From the NCBI GenBank assembly GCA_022820825.1, contig JAJEEU010000007.1, positions 33,118 to 97,117 of the forward strand: a DNA stretch of 64,000 nt, written 5' to 3'. Of this stretch, positions 38,101-44,742 are shown in pieces. This DNA is from Vicinamibacteria bacterium (lineage in GTDB: Bacteria > Acidobacteriota > Vicinamibacteria > Vicinamibacterales > UBA8438). The notes below the pieces were generated by a model. The model worked only from the letters and a program-made list of their open reading frames with translations. It was not told the origin of the DNA and made no database searches. Positions within the stretch are counted from its first letter, which is position 1. Each line of letters opens with the position of its first letter. The position numbers were made by a program, and so were the translations under genes.

Positions 38101-38544
38101 CTGCCGACGCCGGTCTTCTTCTACGGGCTGGCCGAGGGCGAGGAGTGCGCCTTCGACATCGAGCCCGGCAAGCGCCTCATAGTCCACTTCCTGACCTGCG
38201 GGGAAGGACAGCCCGACGGCACGCGCACCGTTTTCTTCGAACTGAACGGGCAGCCGCGCGAAGTGCGCGTGCGCGACCACTCCCTGCAGGTGGACCGTCC
38301 CGCGGCGCGCAAGGCCGACAGCGGCAACCCGGGCCACATCGGCGCCCCGACGCCCGGACTGGTAACGGGCCTGTTCGTCACCCCGGGCGAGAAGGTCGCG
38401 GCCAAGGCCCGGCTGTTGACCCTGGAGGCCATGAAGATGCAGAGCACCATCTACGCGCCGCGCGACGGGCGGGTGGCCGAGGTCCTGGTCGGCCCGGGCC
38501 GACAGGTGGAATCGGAAGACCTGCTGCTGGTGCTCGAAGCGTGA
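35104..38544 (+). CDS. pyc: Pyruvate carboxylase, single-chain
   Basis: The product has 1146 residues, full length. The domains are: biotin carboxylase with ATP-grasp (residues about 1-450, IANRGEIAIRIMRAATELGL and the Gly-rich loop KAAFGGGGRGMRV), carboxyltransferase of the HMGL-like fold (about 520-800, ITDTTFRDAHQSLLATRVRT), a PYC/OADA middle region, and a biotin carrier at the end. The biotin Lys is residue 1111 in EAMKMQS. It converts pyruvate to oxaloacetate, feeding the TCA cycle and gluconeogenesis. It stands as its own unit after proC. Confidence 0.96.
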   Translation: MQKLLIANRGEIAIRIMRAATELGLRTATIYSREDRLGLHRFKADEAYETGGDSGPVAAYLDIDRIVGCAVDCGADAIHPGYGFLSENRHMAQACADAGITFVGPTPELLERLGDKTEARRIAARADVPIVPGATLDAADPDAAQAAAETIGYPLIVKAAFGGGGRGMRVVHDPGELTGCVEEARNEALRTFGDGSVFLERYIARARHIEVQILADEHGDAVHLWERDCSVQRRHQKVIEVAPAANLDAGLRDAICAAAVRIAHATGYRNAGTVEFLVDADTQRWHFIEVNPRIQVEHTVTEVITGIDIVRAQILVAQGCRLHEEPLSVPPQEQIRRNGFAIQCRITTEDPSDNFAPDYGRLQTYRSAAGLGIRLDGAAYAGAVLSPFYDSLLVKLTSWNSTLRGAAARTDRALREFRIRGVKTNIQFLQNVVNHPGFLAGEATTGFLDETPELFAFRPARDRANRLLSYIGDTIVNGNPTLPAKRRPVRFEAPPVVPVEAGQAPAPGTRQRLQALGPEGFRDWVRDQQRLLITDTTFRDAHQSLLATRVRTHDLLATAPAVARRLPELFSLEMWGGATFDAALRFLHEDPWERLRSLREAIPNICFQMLLRASNAVGYTSYPDNVVREFTLEAARQGIDIFRIFDSLNDVHNMRVAMEAVRETSAICEPAICYTGDLHDPRRPKYNLNYYLELARQLEKLGAHILCIKDMAGLCRPYAAHELVRVLRTETGLPVHFHTHDSSGLNAATLLKASEAGVDIVDAAVAALSGSTSQPNLNTLVGALRETERDTGLDSAALGDCSLYWETVRTYYLPFDNAPKAGSARLYEHEIPGGQFTNLQQQAAAMGLAQRWNDVEKTYADVNVLLGDIVKVTPSSKVVGDLTLFLLARGMTCEEVRNLPAQHDVGFPESVIEMMRGSLGEPPGGWPPDVRAILICGREPISGRPGENLPAADLDGAAQRAAGMLGSEPTKADALSLLLYPDVFASFAEARRRFADVSVLPTPVFFYGLAEGEECAFDIEPGKRLIVHFLTCGEGQPDGTRTVFFELNGQPREVRVRDHSLQVDRPAARKADSGNPGHIGAPTPGLVTGLFVTPGEKVAAKARLLTLEAMKMQSTIYAPRDGRVAEVLVGPGRQVESEDLLLVLEA

Positions 38545-38578
38545 AACAGGCAGCCGGCAGCGCGGCGGCGGCCAGCGG

Positions 38579-39376
38579 CTACGGTGAGCTGACGGTCTCG
38601 ACCAGTTCGATGCGGACGCCGTCGTCACTGGTGACGAAGGCGATCTTCAGCTCCGCCCCGACGGCGTTGGTCACCTCGCGCATGCCTGGCTCGTCCAGCT
38701 CGATCCCCATGCTCTCGTACCTGGCGACGGTGGCTTCCAGATCGTCGGACGGCCAGCCCAGGTGGTCGACCGACCGCCCGGCGGTGGGTGCGATCTCCTC
38801 GTCGTACGGCCGCGCCAGCAGCCACAGCCCGCCATAGCGCAGGCCGGCCAGGCGTCCGTGCATCTTGTCGGGCACGCCGCCGAAGAGGCTCTCGTACCAA
38901 CTGATCGTCGCCTGCGGGTCCGGCGTGTACAGGTGCAGGTGATGGAACCCGAGCCAGGTGTGGTCCTCGACCACCTCGATCTTCGTGCCCCACGGGTCCT
39001 CGAGGAATGCCAGCTTGAAGAGGCCCGGCACCTCGCGGATGTCCTCCAGGACCGTGACGCCGGCCGCCTTCCAGCCCTCCATCTTCGCCTCGAGGTCGCG
39101 GAACGAGAACCCGATGTGGTCCACGCCGGTGCCGACGCTGGGGCCGGTCGGCTGGTCTTCGTTCGTATAGAAGATGATCTGGATGTCGTCGACCATGCAC
39201 GCGCCTTCGCGGCCGTACTCCTCGCAGTCCATGTGGTCCTTGTACCACTGGGCGGAAGCAAGCGCGTCCCCGGATCGCAGGTGCAGGTGGTGATAGAGGT
39301 CCTCCGCCTGCGCGCCGGCCGGGAGGCCGAGCAACGCGGCTGCAAGCAGAACGGGCAGCAGTGCCTTGCGGATCAT
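38579..39376 (-). CDS. Secreted two-domain VOC (glyoxalase/dioxygenase-like) protein
   Basis: The product has 265 residues from the ATG at 39376, which has GGAAGGAA ahead of it. A signal peptide (LLPVLLAAALLGLPAGAQA) precedes two VOC domains. The first opens with YHHLHLRSGDALASAQWYKD, the second with GFHHLHLYTPDPQATISWYE. The spacing of His and Glu fits VOC metal sites (HHLHL at the start and IEVVED, IELVET at the ends). Most VOC enzymes are cytosolic, so export is uncommon. The substrate is unknown. It is divergent from the outer-membrane/flavin operon. Confidence 0.85.
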   Translation of the reverse strand: MIRKALLPVLLAAALLGLPAGAQAEDLYHHLHLRSGDALASAQWYKDHMDCEEYGREGACMVDDIQIIFYTNEDQPTGPSVGTGVDHIGFSFRDLEAKMEGWKAAGVTVLEDIREVPGLFKLAFLEDPWGTKIEVVEDHTWLGFHHLHLYTPDPQATISWYESLFGGVPDKMHGRLAGLRYGGLWLLARPYDEEIAPTAGRSVDHLGWPSDDLEATVARYESMGIELDEPGMREVTNAVGAELKIAFVTSDDGVRIELVETVSSP

Positions 39377-39462
39377 GATGTTCCTTCCTTCCCTTCGCCC
39401 AGCGCCACGATGCGAAGAAGCCGCATTATAGCCCTCCGCGCGCGCGGACCGCGTGGCGCAAA

Positions 39463-39483
39463 AACTGAGATCAAGTCTCAATT
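39463..39483. promoter_or_regulatory. Fur-like 21-base box, copy 1 (upstream)
   Basis: AACTGAGATCAAGTCTCAATT resembles the better palindrome at 39531. It lies just upstream of the -35 box of the outer-membrane/flavin operon and may also affect the divergent VOC gene, whose start is 87 bases away. Confidence 0.45.
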
Positions 39484-39488
39484 TCCCC

Positions 39489-39513
39489 TTGACCGACTAA
39501 ATCGGTCGGGTAT
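39489..39513 (+). promoter_or_regulatory. Promoter with IscR/Rrf2-like box inside it
   Basis: TTGACC (39489-39494) and TATATA (39511-39516) are spaced by 16 bases on the plus strand, a sigma70-like promoter. Between them lies GACCGA-CTAAA-TCGGTC, and the stretch GACTAAATCGGTCGGGTAT matches the IscR type 1 consensus half with one change. An Fe-S-sensing Rrf2-type repressor could bind here. It should drive the genes from 39726 with a leader of about 200 bases. Confidence 0.55.
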
Positions 39514-39530
39514 ATAGTTCCCCGCGGTTC

Positions 39531-39551
39531 AACTGAGATTGAATCTCAGTT
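39531..39551. promoter_or_regulatory. Fur-like 21-base perfect palindrome, copy 2
   Basis: AACTGAGATT-G-AATCTCAGTT has perfect 10-base arms around one base. Its core TGAGATT-G-AATCTCA has the 7-1-7 form of Fur-family boxes but differs from the Fur consensus at several positions. It lies just after the predicted transcription start, a good place to block transcription. Confidence 0.6.
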
Positions 39552-39569
39552 TCGTTTGGTGTTGAAAAA

Positions 39570-39650
39570 GGCCCGGCGGTGGGGCAACACCGCGCGGGCC
39601 GGCTGAACGCCCGGCAACCGCAGCCACGTGGTCGCGCGCAGCTCCCGTAC
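39570..39650 (+). ncRNA. Structured 5' leader with hairpin and GGCAACC element
   Basis: A strong stem (GGCCCG-g-CGGTG paired with CACCG-cg-CGGGCC, loop GGGCAA, 39570-39600) is followed by TGAACGCCCGGCAACC (39604-39619). The last part recalls the core of SAM-class riboswitches. It lies in the long leader before the gene at 39726. The likeness is partial and visual only. Confidence 0.25.
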
Positions 39651-39725
39651 GCATCCAGCGTTCCTAATGTTAGGCGTCGGGCGTCAGGGCACGCAATACC
39701 GGGCCGCACCGGAGGAGGTGTCACG

Positions 39726-41096
39726 ATGCCGATGTCCCGTTTGTTGGTCTGTGCTCTTGCAGCTCTGATGCTGGCGGTGGCCGCCAGCTCACGGCCTGCG
39801 GCCGCCGCGCCGCAGGATGGACGCGGCCCCGCCGCCTCGGAACCGGCTGAGCCGGCAACCGGGTCGGCGGAGGCCGAAGCCGGGGAGTCGGAAACGGAAT
39901 CGGCCGTCGAGCGGCAGCAGGCCGACATCGAGGAGCTGGAGCGCCGGATAGAGGTGCTGGCCGAGGAGATCGAGCGGTTGCGGAGCGGTGAGCGGGAGAT
40001 CGAGGTGACCGTGGACGAAGCGCGCGCGATGGGGCTGGCGCCTTCCGCGGCAGCGGCGTACGGAATCGAGCAGGGCGTCTCGATCGCCGGCTACGGCGAG
40101 ATGCTGTACGAGAACTACGCGTCGGAAAGAACGTCGCAGTTCGACTACCTGCGCGCCATCCTGTATGCCGGCTACCGCTTCAACGACAAGTTCATCTTCA
40201 ACTCGGAGATCGAGGTCGAGCACGCGAAGGAGATCTTCGTCGAGTTCGCCTATGTCGACTGGCTGGCGCGCGACAACTTCGGCGTGCGGGCCGGCATGCT
40301 CCTGGTCCCGATGGGGCTGGTCAACGAGTTCCACGAGCCCAACGTGTTCCTGGGGGCGGAGCGTCCCGTGACCGAGCAGAGCATCATCCCGTCCACGTGG
40401 CGCGAGAACGGCGCCGGCGTGTACGGCTCGGCCGGCGACATGGTGTCGTACCGCGCCTACGTCGTGAACGGCCTCAACGGCTCGGCCTTCTCGTCGAGCG
40501 GAGTGCGCGGCGGGCGGCAGAAGGGCGGCAAGGCCAAGGCCGACAACATGGCGGTCACCGGCCGCGTCGACGTCGCGCCGACGCCCGGCGTGTTCTTCGG
40601 CGGCAGCTTCTACGTAGGCGGCTCGGGACAGGGCGACATCGAGGTGGACGGCGTCAACTACGGCGTCCGCACGAGCATCTTCGACGTGCATGGGCAGGCG
40701 CAGGTCCGCGGCTTCGATATCCGGGGTCTCTACGCCCGGGCGAGCCTCGACGACACGGCCGAGCTGAACCTGGTGCTGGGACTGACCGGCGCGAACGGCG
40801 TCGCGGAGACGATGCGGGGCGGCTACCTGCAGTTCGGCTACGACGTGCTGTCGCAGGTCCCGGCCGCCGCGGGCGTGGGGCTCACTCCGTACATCCGTTA
40901 CGAGATGGTGGACACACAGGCGGCGGTGGCCGCCGGGTTCGCCCGCAACCCGTCGAAGGACAACACCTATACGACGTTCGGCGTCGAGCTGAAGCCGATC
41001 TCGAACATCGCCGTCAAGGTGGACTACATGTGGGTCGCCAACGACGCCGGCGGCGGGACCGACCAGTTCAACGTCAACGTGGGCTACGCGTTCTAG
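39726..41096 (+). CDS. Outer-membrane beta-barrel protein with coiled-coil N-terminus
   Basis: The product has 456 residues from the ATG at 39726, preceded by GGAGGAGGTG. A signal peptide (LALAALMLAVAAS-like, here ALAALMLAVAASSRPAAAA) is followed by an acidic linker. A coiled coil near residues 60-90 (QQADIEELERRIEVLAEEIE) resembles the trimerising helix of porins. A beta-barrel follows, with FAYVDWLARDNFGVRAGMLL and a C-terminal NVNVGYAF ending in aromatic Phe, as outer-membrane proteins do. It is probably a channel or receptor. It is the first gene of a four-gene redox operon with overlapping downstream genes, behind Fur-like sites. Confidence 0.85.
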   Translation: MPMSRLLVCALAALMLAVAASSRPAAAAPQDGRGPAASEPAEPATGSAEAEAGESETESAVERQQADIEELERRIEVLAEEIERLRSGEREIEVTVDEARAMGLAPSAAAAYGIEQGVSIAGYGEMLYENYASERTSQFDYLRAILYAGYRFNDKFIFNSEIEVEHAKEIFVEFAYVDWLARDNFGVRAGMLLVPMGLVNEFHEPNVFLGAERPVTEQSIIPSTWRENGAGVYGSAGDMVSYRAYVVNGLNGSAFSSSGVRGGRQKGGKAKADNMAVTGRVDVAPTPGVFFGGSFYVGGSGQGDIEVDGVNYGVRTSIFDVHGQAQVRGFDIRGLYARASLDDTAELNLVLGLTGANGVAETMRGGYLQFGYDVLSQVPAAAGVGLTPYIRYEMVDTQAAVAAGFARNPSKDNTYTTFGVELKPISNIAVKVDYMWVANDAGGGTDQFNVNVGYAF

Positions 41097-41103
41097 GAGC
41101 TTC

Positions 41104-41694
41104 ATGCACAAGCGGTCGGCGGCGGGACGGGGTGCCGGGCGGCGGGCCCTGGCGGCGTGCGGCGTGTGGCTCGCGCTGACCGCCGGCGATGCGTTGGCGC
41201 AGTCCGGCGTCGTCTCGCGCGAGGAGGCGCTGGCAGCCGTGTTCCCGGGGGCGACGATCGACGCGGACCGTGTGTTCCTGACCGACGACCAGGTCGAGCG
41301 GATCGCCGCGCTGGCGCGCGCCGAGGTGCCCTCGAAGATCTACGCCCGCTACGTCGCCATGCGCGGCGGCCGGGTGGTCGGCCGGGCGTACGTCGACACG
41401 CACGTGGTGCGCACCAAGCGCGAAAGCCTGCTGGTGTCGCTCGAAGCCGACGGTCGCGTGCGCCGCATCGACGTGACGGCGTTCCTGGAGCCGCCCGAAT
41501 ACGTGCCCTCGGAGCCGTGGCGGCGCCAGTACTACGACAAGCCGCTCAGCGACGAGCTGGCGGTCCAGCGATCGATCCGACCCATCGCCGGCGCCACGTT
41601 GACCACCGGCGCGGTCAACGCCGCGGTGCGCCGGGCGCTCGCACTGGACCAGGTGCTCCTGGCGGGCGCCGCGGACACGGGAGCGGCTCCATGA
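41104..41694 (+). CDS. Exported FMN-binding domain protein, covalent-flavin type
   Basis: The product has 196 residues with a signal peptide ending near ALAQSG. Near the C-terminus AGATLTTGAV matches the NqrC/RnfG-type motif in which ApbE attaches FMN to a Thr; Thr167 is the likely acceptor. The FMN_bind domain occupies about residues 75-175. ApbE is encoded two genes downstream, so the flavin would be loaded in the periplasm. It should act as an electron carrier between a membrane cytochrome and another protein. Its stop overlaps the next start by 4 bases (ATGA). Confidence 0.88.
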   Translation: MHKRSAAGRGAGRRALAACGVWLALTAGDALAQSGVVSREEALAAVFPGATIDADRVFLTDDQVERIAALARAEVPSKIYARYVAMRGGRVVGRAYVDTHVVRTKRESLLVSLEADGRVRRIDVTAFLEPPEYVPSEPWRRQYYDKPLSDELAVQRSIRPIAGATLTTGAVNAAVRRALALDQVLLAGAADTGAAP

Positions 41695-42167
41695 CCTGGT
41701 GGGAGCGCTGGGCGTTCAATGCCCTGCACTGGGTCGTGGCCGTCACGGGTTTCGCGTACCTGTACATGCAGTACGCGCTGGCCACGGACGATCCGTTCGC
41801 AATCATCAACCATCCGTGGCAACCCGCGACGCTGTCCATCCATGTCGTGGCCGCGCCGTTGTTCATCGCCTTCTTCGGCATGCTGTTCCGTTCCCATTCG
41901 CTGCGCAAGCTCCGCTCCCCGAACCCCGAGAACCGCCGCACGGGGTGGGCGTCGCTCATCGGCTTCGCGGTGATGGCGCTGTCGGGTTACGCCATTCAGG
42001 TGGCGGCGTCGCCGGCGCTCATCACGTTCTTCATCTGGCTGCACGTCGCCTCCGGCGGGCTGTTCGCTCTCAGCTACAGCGTGCATCTCGTCATCGGCTG
42101 GCGGGTGAGCCGCCGGTCGGTCGACCCACCATCCAGCGATCCGGAAACCGCCCGCGTCACATCATGA
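41691..42167 (+). CDS. Cytochrome b561-like membrane protein (DUF4405-like)
   Basis: The product has 158 residues from the ATG at 41691. Four hydrophobic segments each carry or flank His: NALHWVVAVTGF (TM1), LSIHVVAAPLFIAFFGMLF with RSHSL (TM2), WASLIGFAVMALSGY (TM3) and FFIWLHVASGGLFALSYSVH (TM4). This pattern fits a bis-His haem b membrane protein. It could pass electrons from quinol to the flavoprotein encoded upstream. Both ends overlap neighbours by 4 bases, so translation is coupled through three genes. Confidence 0.8.
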   Translation: MTWWERWAFNALHWVVAVTGFAYLYMQYALATDDPFAIINHPWQPATLSIHVVAAPLFIAFFGMLFRSHSLRKLRSPNPENRRTGWASLIGFAVMALSGYAIQVAASPALITFFIWLHVASGGLFALSYSVHLVIGWRVSRRSVDPPSSDPETARVTS

Positions 42168-43180
42168 AGTGGGCGGCCGCTGCCGCGCTGCTGTGTCTCG
42201 GAGCGGCCGCGTGCCGGCAGGCTGCACCGACCGTTCGCGTCGAGCGCACGGTCGTGCTCATGGGCACGACGGCGGAGTTCGCCGCCGAGGCGGAGGACCG
42301 CACAACCGCGCTCGCCCGACTCGAGCGGATGGTGCGCGTCGTCGAAACCACGGAGGCCGAGCTCAGCACCTGGCGCAACGACAGCGCGCTGAGCGGGCTG
42401 AACCGCCAGCCGCCGGGCGAACCGCTATCCGTGCCGCCGGCGCTCTGCGATCTGCTCCGTCGCGTGGAAGGCTGGCGGGAAGCTACGGCCGGTGCGTTCG
42501 ATCCTGCAATCGGCAGCCTGATCGACGCCTGGGGCCTGCGCGCGGCGGGCCGCCGGCCGGATGCTGCCGCACTGCGCGCGGCGCGCGCGCGTGCGGGATG
42601 GCCGCTGCTGGGCTTCGACCACGAAGCATGCACCGTCACACGGCAGGCGGACGCCATGCTGGATGCGGGCGCGTTCGGCAAGGGCGAAGCGCTCGACCGG
42701 GTACGCGCGGCGGAACATGGCCATCCCGGCGCATGGCTCATCGACTTCGGCGGGCAGGTGGCCGTGTCGGGCGGAGCAGCCGACACCGCGTGGCCGGTGG
42801 CGCTGGCCCATCCCGCGCAGCGCGATCAACCGGTCGCGGAGCTGCTGCTGGCCGGCGGCTCGCTGGCCACGAGCGGCGGCTCGGAGCGCACGCTTGCCCT
42901 CGGCGCCGCCGGCGTGGTCGGTCACATACTCGACCCGCGGACCGGCGCACCGGTGGTCCGCCCCGCGTCGGTCGCCGTCTGGCATCCGAATGCCTTCACC
43001 GCCGACGTACTCTCTACCGCGCTGTACGTGATGGGGCCCGACGACGGGCTGGCCTGGGCGGCGGCCCGGGAATTCGCCGCCTGCTTCATCGTTCCGGAAG
43101 CCGGATCGCGCAACGTCACCTTCCTGGCGACTACGGCGTTCGAGCGGCGTTTCCCCCTGCAGTCTCCCGGCGCGCTATGA
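42164..43180 (+). CDS. apbE: ApbE, FAD:protein FMN transferase (lipoprotein)
   Basis: The product has 338 residues. The N-terminus AAAAALLCLGAAACRQ is a lipoprotein signal with the lipidated Cys at 19. The family features are VVLMGTTAEFAAEAED near the start, DAGAFGKGEALDRV in the middle, and GHILDPRTGAPV near the FAD/Mg site. ApbE moves FMN from FAD onto Thr of FMN-binding proteins, here probably Thr167 of the product of 41104-41694. It is the last gene of the operon, with ATGA overlap to the cytochrome b gene, and precedes a separate trehalose synthase gene. Confidence 0.92.
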   Translation: MKWAAAAALLCLGAAACRQAAPTVRVERTVVLMGTTAEFAAEAEDRTTALARLERMVRVVETTEAELSTWRNDSALSGLNRQPPGEPLSVPPALCDLLRRVEGWREATAGAFDPAIGSLIDAWGLRAAGRRPDAAALRAARARAGWPLLGFDHEACTVTRQADAMLDAGAFGKGEALDRVRAAEHGHPGAWLIDFGGQVAVSGGAADTAWPVALAHPAQRDQPVAELLLAGGSLATSGGSERTLALGAAGVVGHILDPRTGAPVVRPASVAVWHPNAFTADVLSTALYVMGPDDGLAWAAAREFAACFIVPEAGSRNVTFLATTAFERRFPLQSPGAL

Positions 43181-43206
43181 TTCAGCGTTTTGTCCGGAGG
43201 TGACCG

Positions 43207-44706
43207 TTGATCGAGACCGTTGCCGTTGACGAGATGTTGACCCTGGACGACTACCAGGCCCACATCCACCTGTCGGAAGCGGTGCGCTCGCTGCGCACCG
43301 AGGCGCGCGCGCTCGTGCCGCACCTGGAGGGCCGCACGGTCTGGATGGTCAACTCGACGGCGCGCGGCGGCGGCGTCGCCGAGATGATGCCGCGCATGAT
43401 CACGATCTTCCGCGAGCTCGGCGTGGACGTGAAGTGGGCCGTGATCGGCAGCGACAGACCGGAGTTCTTCACGCTGACGAAGCGCCTGCACAACCTGATT
43501 CACGGCAGCGGCGATCCCGGCCTCGGCGCGGCCGAGCGGGAGGTGTACGCGGCGGTCAGCCGGGAGAATGCCGACGCGCTGCGGCCGCTCGTCCGGCCGG
43601 GCGACCTGCTCGTCGTGCACGATCCGCAGCCGCTCGGCTCCGGCGCCATCCTGCGGCGCGAGATGGACGTGCGGTCCGTCTTCCGCTGCCATATCGGCCT
43701 GGACGGGTCGACGCCGCAGACGCGCGCCGCCTGGGAGTTCCTGAAGCCGCACGCCGACGTCTACGACCACGCCGTGTTCACGGCGCCGGAGTACATCCCG
43801 GATTTCCTCGCCGGAAGGGCGGGCATCATCCGGCCGGCCATCGATCCGCTGGGGCACAAGAACCGCGACCTGCTCGTGCCGCGGCTCGTCGGCATCCTGT
43901 GCAACGCCGGGCTGGTCGCCGAGCAGCATCCGGTGGTGCCGGCCAGGTACGCCCAGATGGCGACGCGGCTTGCCCCCGACGGCAGCTTCGGGCCGGCGCA
44001 CGACAACGGCGGCGTCGGGCTGCTCTTCCGCCCCATCGTCACCCAGATCTCCAGGTGGGACCGGCTGAAGGGGTTCAAGCCGCTGCTGGACGGCTTCATT
44101 CGCATGAAGGAGCGGGCCGGATCGGCCGCCGCCGGCAGCCCGCACCGCCGCCGGCAGGAGCTGGTGCGACTGGTGCTGGCGGGTCCGGATCCGGCCGCGG
44201 TCGCGGACGACCCGGAAGCGCAGGAAGTGCTGCAGGAGCTGACGGCCGCGTACGTGGCGCTGCCCCCGGCGCTGCAGGCGGACATCGCGCTCATCTCGCT
44301 GCCGATGGCGGTCCGCAGGGAGAACGAGTTGATCGTCAACGCGCTGCAGCGCTGCTCGTCCGTGGTCATGCAGAACTCGCTGCAGGAAGGCTTCGGACTG
44401 ACGGTGACCGAGGCGATGTGGAAGCGAGCCCCGGTGCTCGGCAGCCGCGCCTGCGGCATCCGCCAGCAGATCCGCGACGGCGTGGACGGCCGACTCATTC
44501 AGCACCCGGAAGATCCGCAGGAGATTGCCGCGCGCCTGGACGCGCTGCTGGAGGACGTGGCCGGTCGCATCCAGCTCGGCCAGAACGCCCAGCGCCGCGT
44601 GAACGACGAGTTCCTCGTCTTCACGCAGGTGCGCAACTGGCTTGCGACGCTGGCGGATCGCGTGCTGCACTGGGGCGACGGCCCCGCCTCCGCCGCATCG
44701 CGCTGA
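43207..44706 (+). CDS. treT: TreT-like trehalose synthase (GT4 glycosyltransferase)
   Basis: The product has 499 residues from a TTG start with GGAGG about 6 bases ahead. The N-terminus VNSTARGGGVAEMMPRMI is characteristic of TreT-type trehalose synthases. Later come HDPQPLGSGAIL and the GT-B donor-site motif QNSLQEGFGLTVTEAMWKR with the E-x7-E glutamates. The enzyme makes trehalose from NDP-glucose and glucose, reversibly in some organisms. Trehalose is a stress solute. It is not overlapping its neighbours. The gene converges with nhaC on an 18-base inverted repeat. Confidence 0.85.
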   Translation: MIETVAVDEMLTLDDYQAHIHLSEAVRSLRTEARALVPHLEGRTVWMVNSTARGGGVAEMMPRMITIFRELGVDVKWAVIGSDRPEFFTLTKRLHNLIHGSGDPGLGAAEREVYAAVSRENADALRPLVRPGDLLVVHDPQPLGSGAILRREMDVRSVFRCHIGLDGSTPQTRAAWEFLKPHADVYDHAVFTAPEYIPDFLAGRAGIIRPAIDPLGHKNRDLLVPRLVGILCNAGLVAEQHPVVPARYAQMATRLAPDGSFGPAHDNGGVGLLFRPIVTQISRWDRLKGFKPLLDGFIRMKERAGSAAAGSPHRRRQELVRLVLAGPDPAAVADDPEAQEVLQELTAAYVALPPALQADIALISLPMAVRRENELIVNALQRCSSVVMQNSLQEGFGLTVTEAMWKRAPVLGSRACGIRQQIRDGVDGRLIQHPEDPQEIAARLDALLEDVAGRIQLGQNAQRRVNDEFLVFTQVRNWLATLADRVLHWGDGPASAASR

Positions 44707-44742
44707 CGCGCGGCGGAGGCGGGAGCGTCAGCGCGATGCGGC
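44692..44742. terminator. 18-base perfect inverted repeat over two convergent stop codons
   Basis: GCCGCATCGCGCTGACGC (44692-44709) and its exact complement (44725-44742) flank 15 bases. Each arm contains the end of one gene: the stop of the TreT-like gene is at 44704 and that of the antiporter gene is at 44730. The stem has no T run, but would form in both transcripts, so a two-way terminator or an anti-read-through barrier is likely. Confidence 0.75.
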
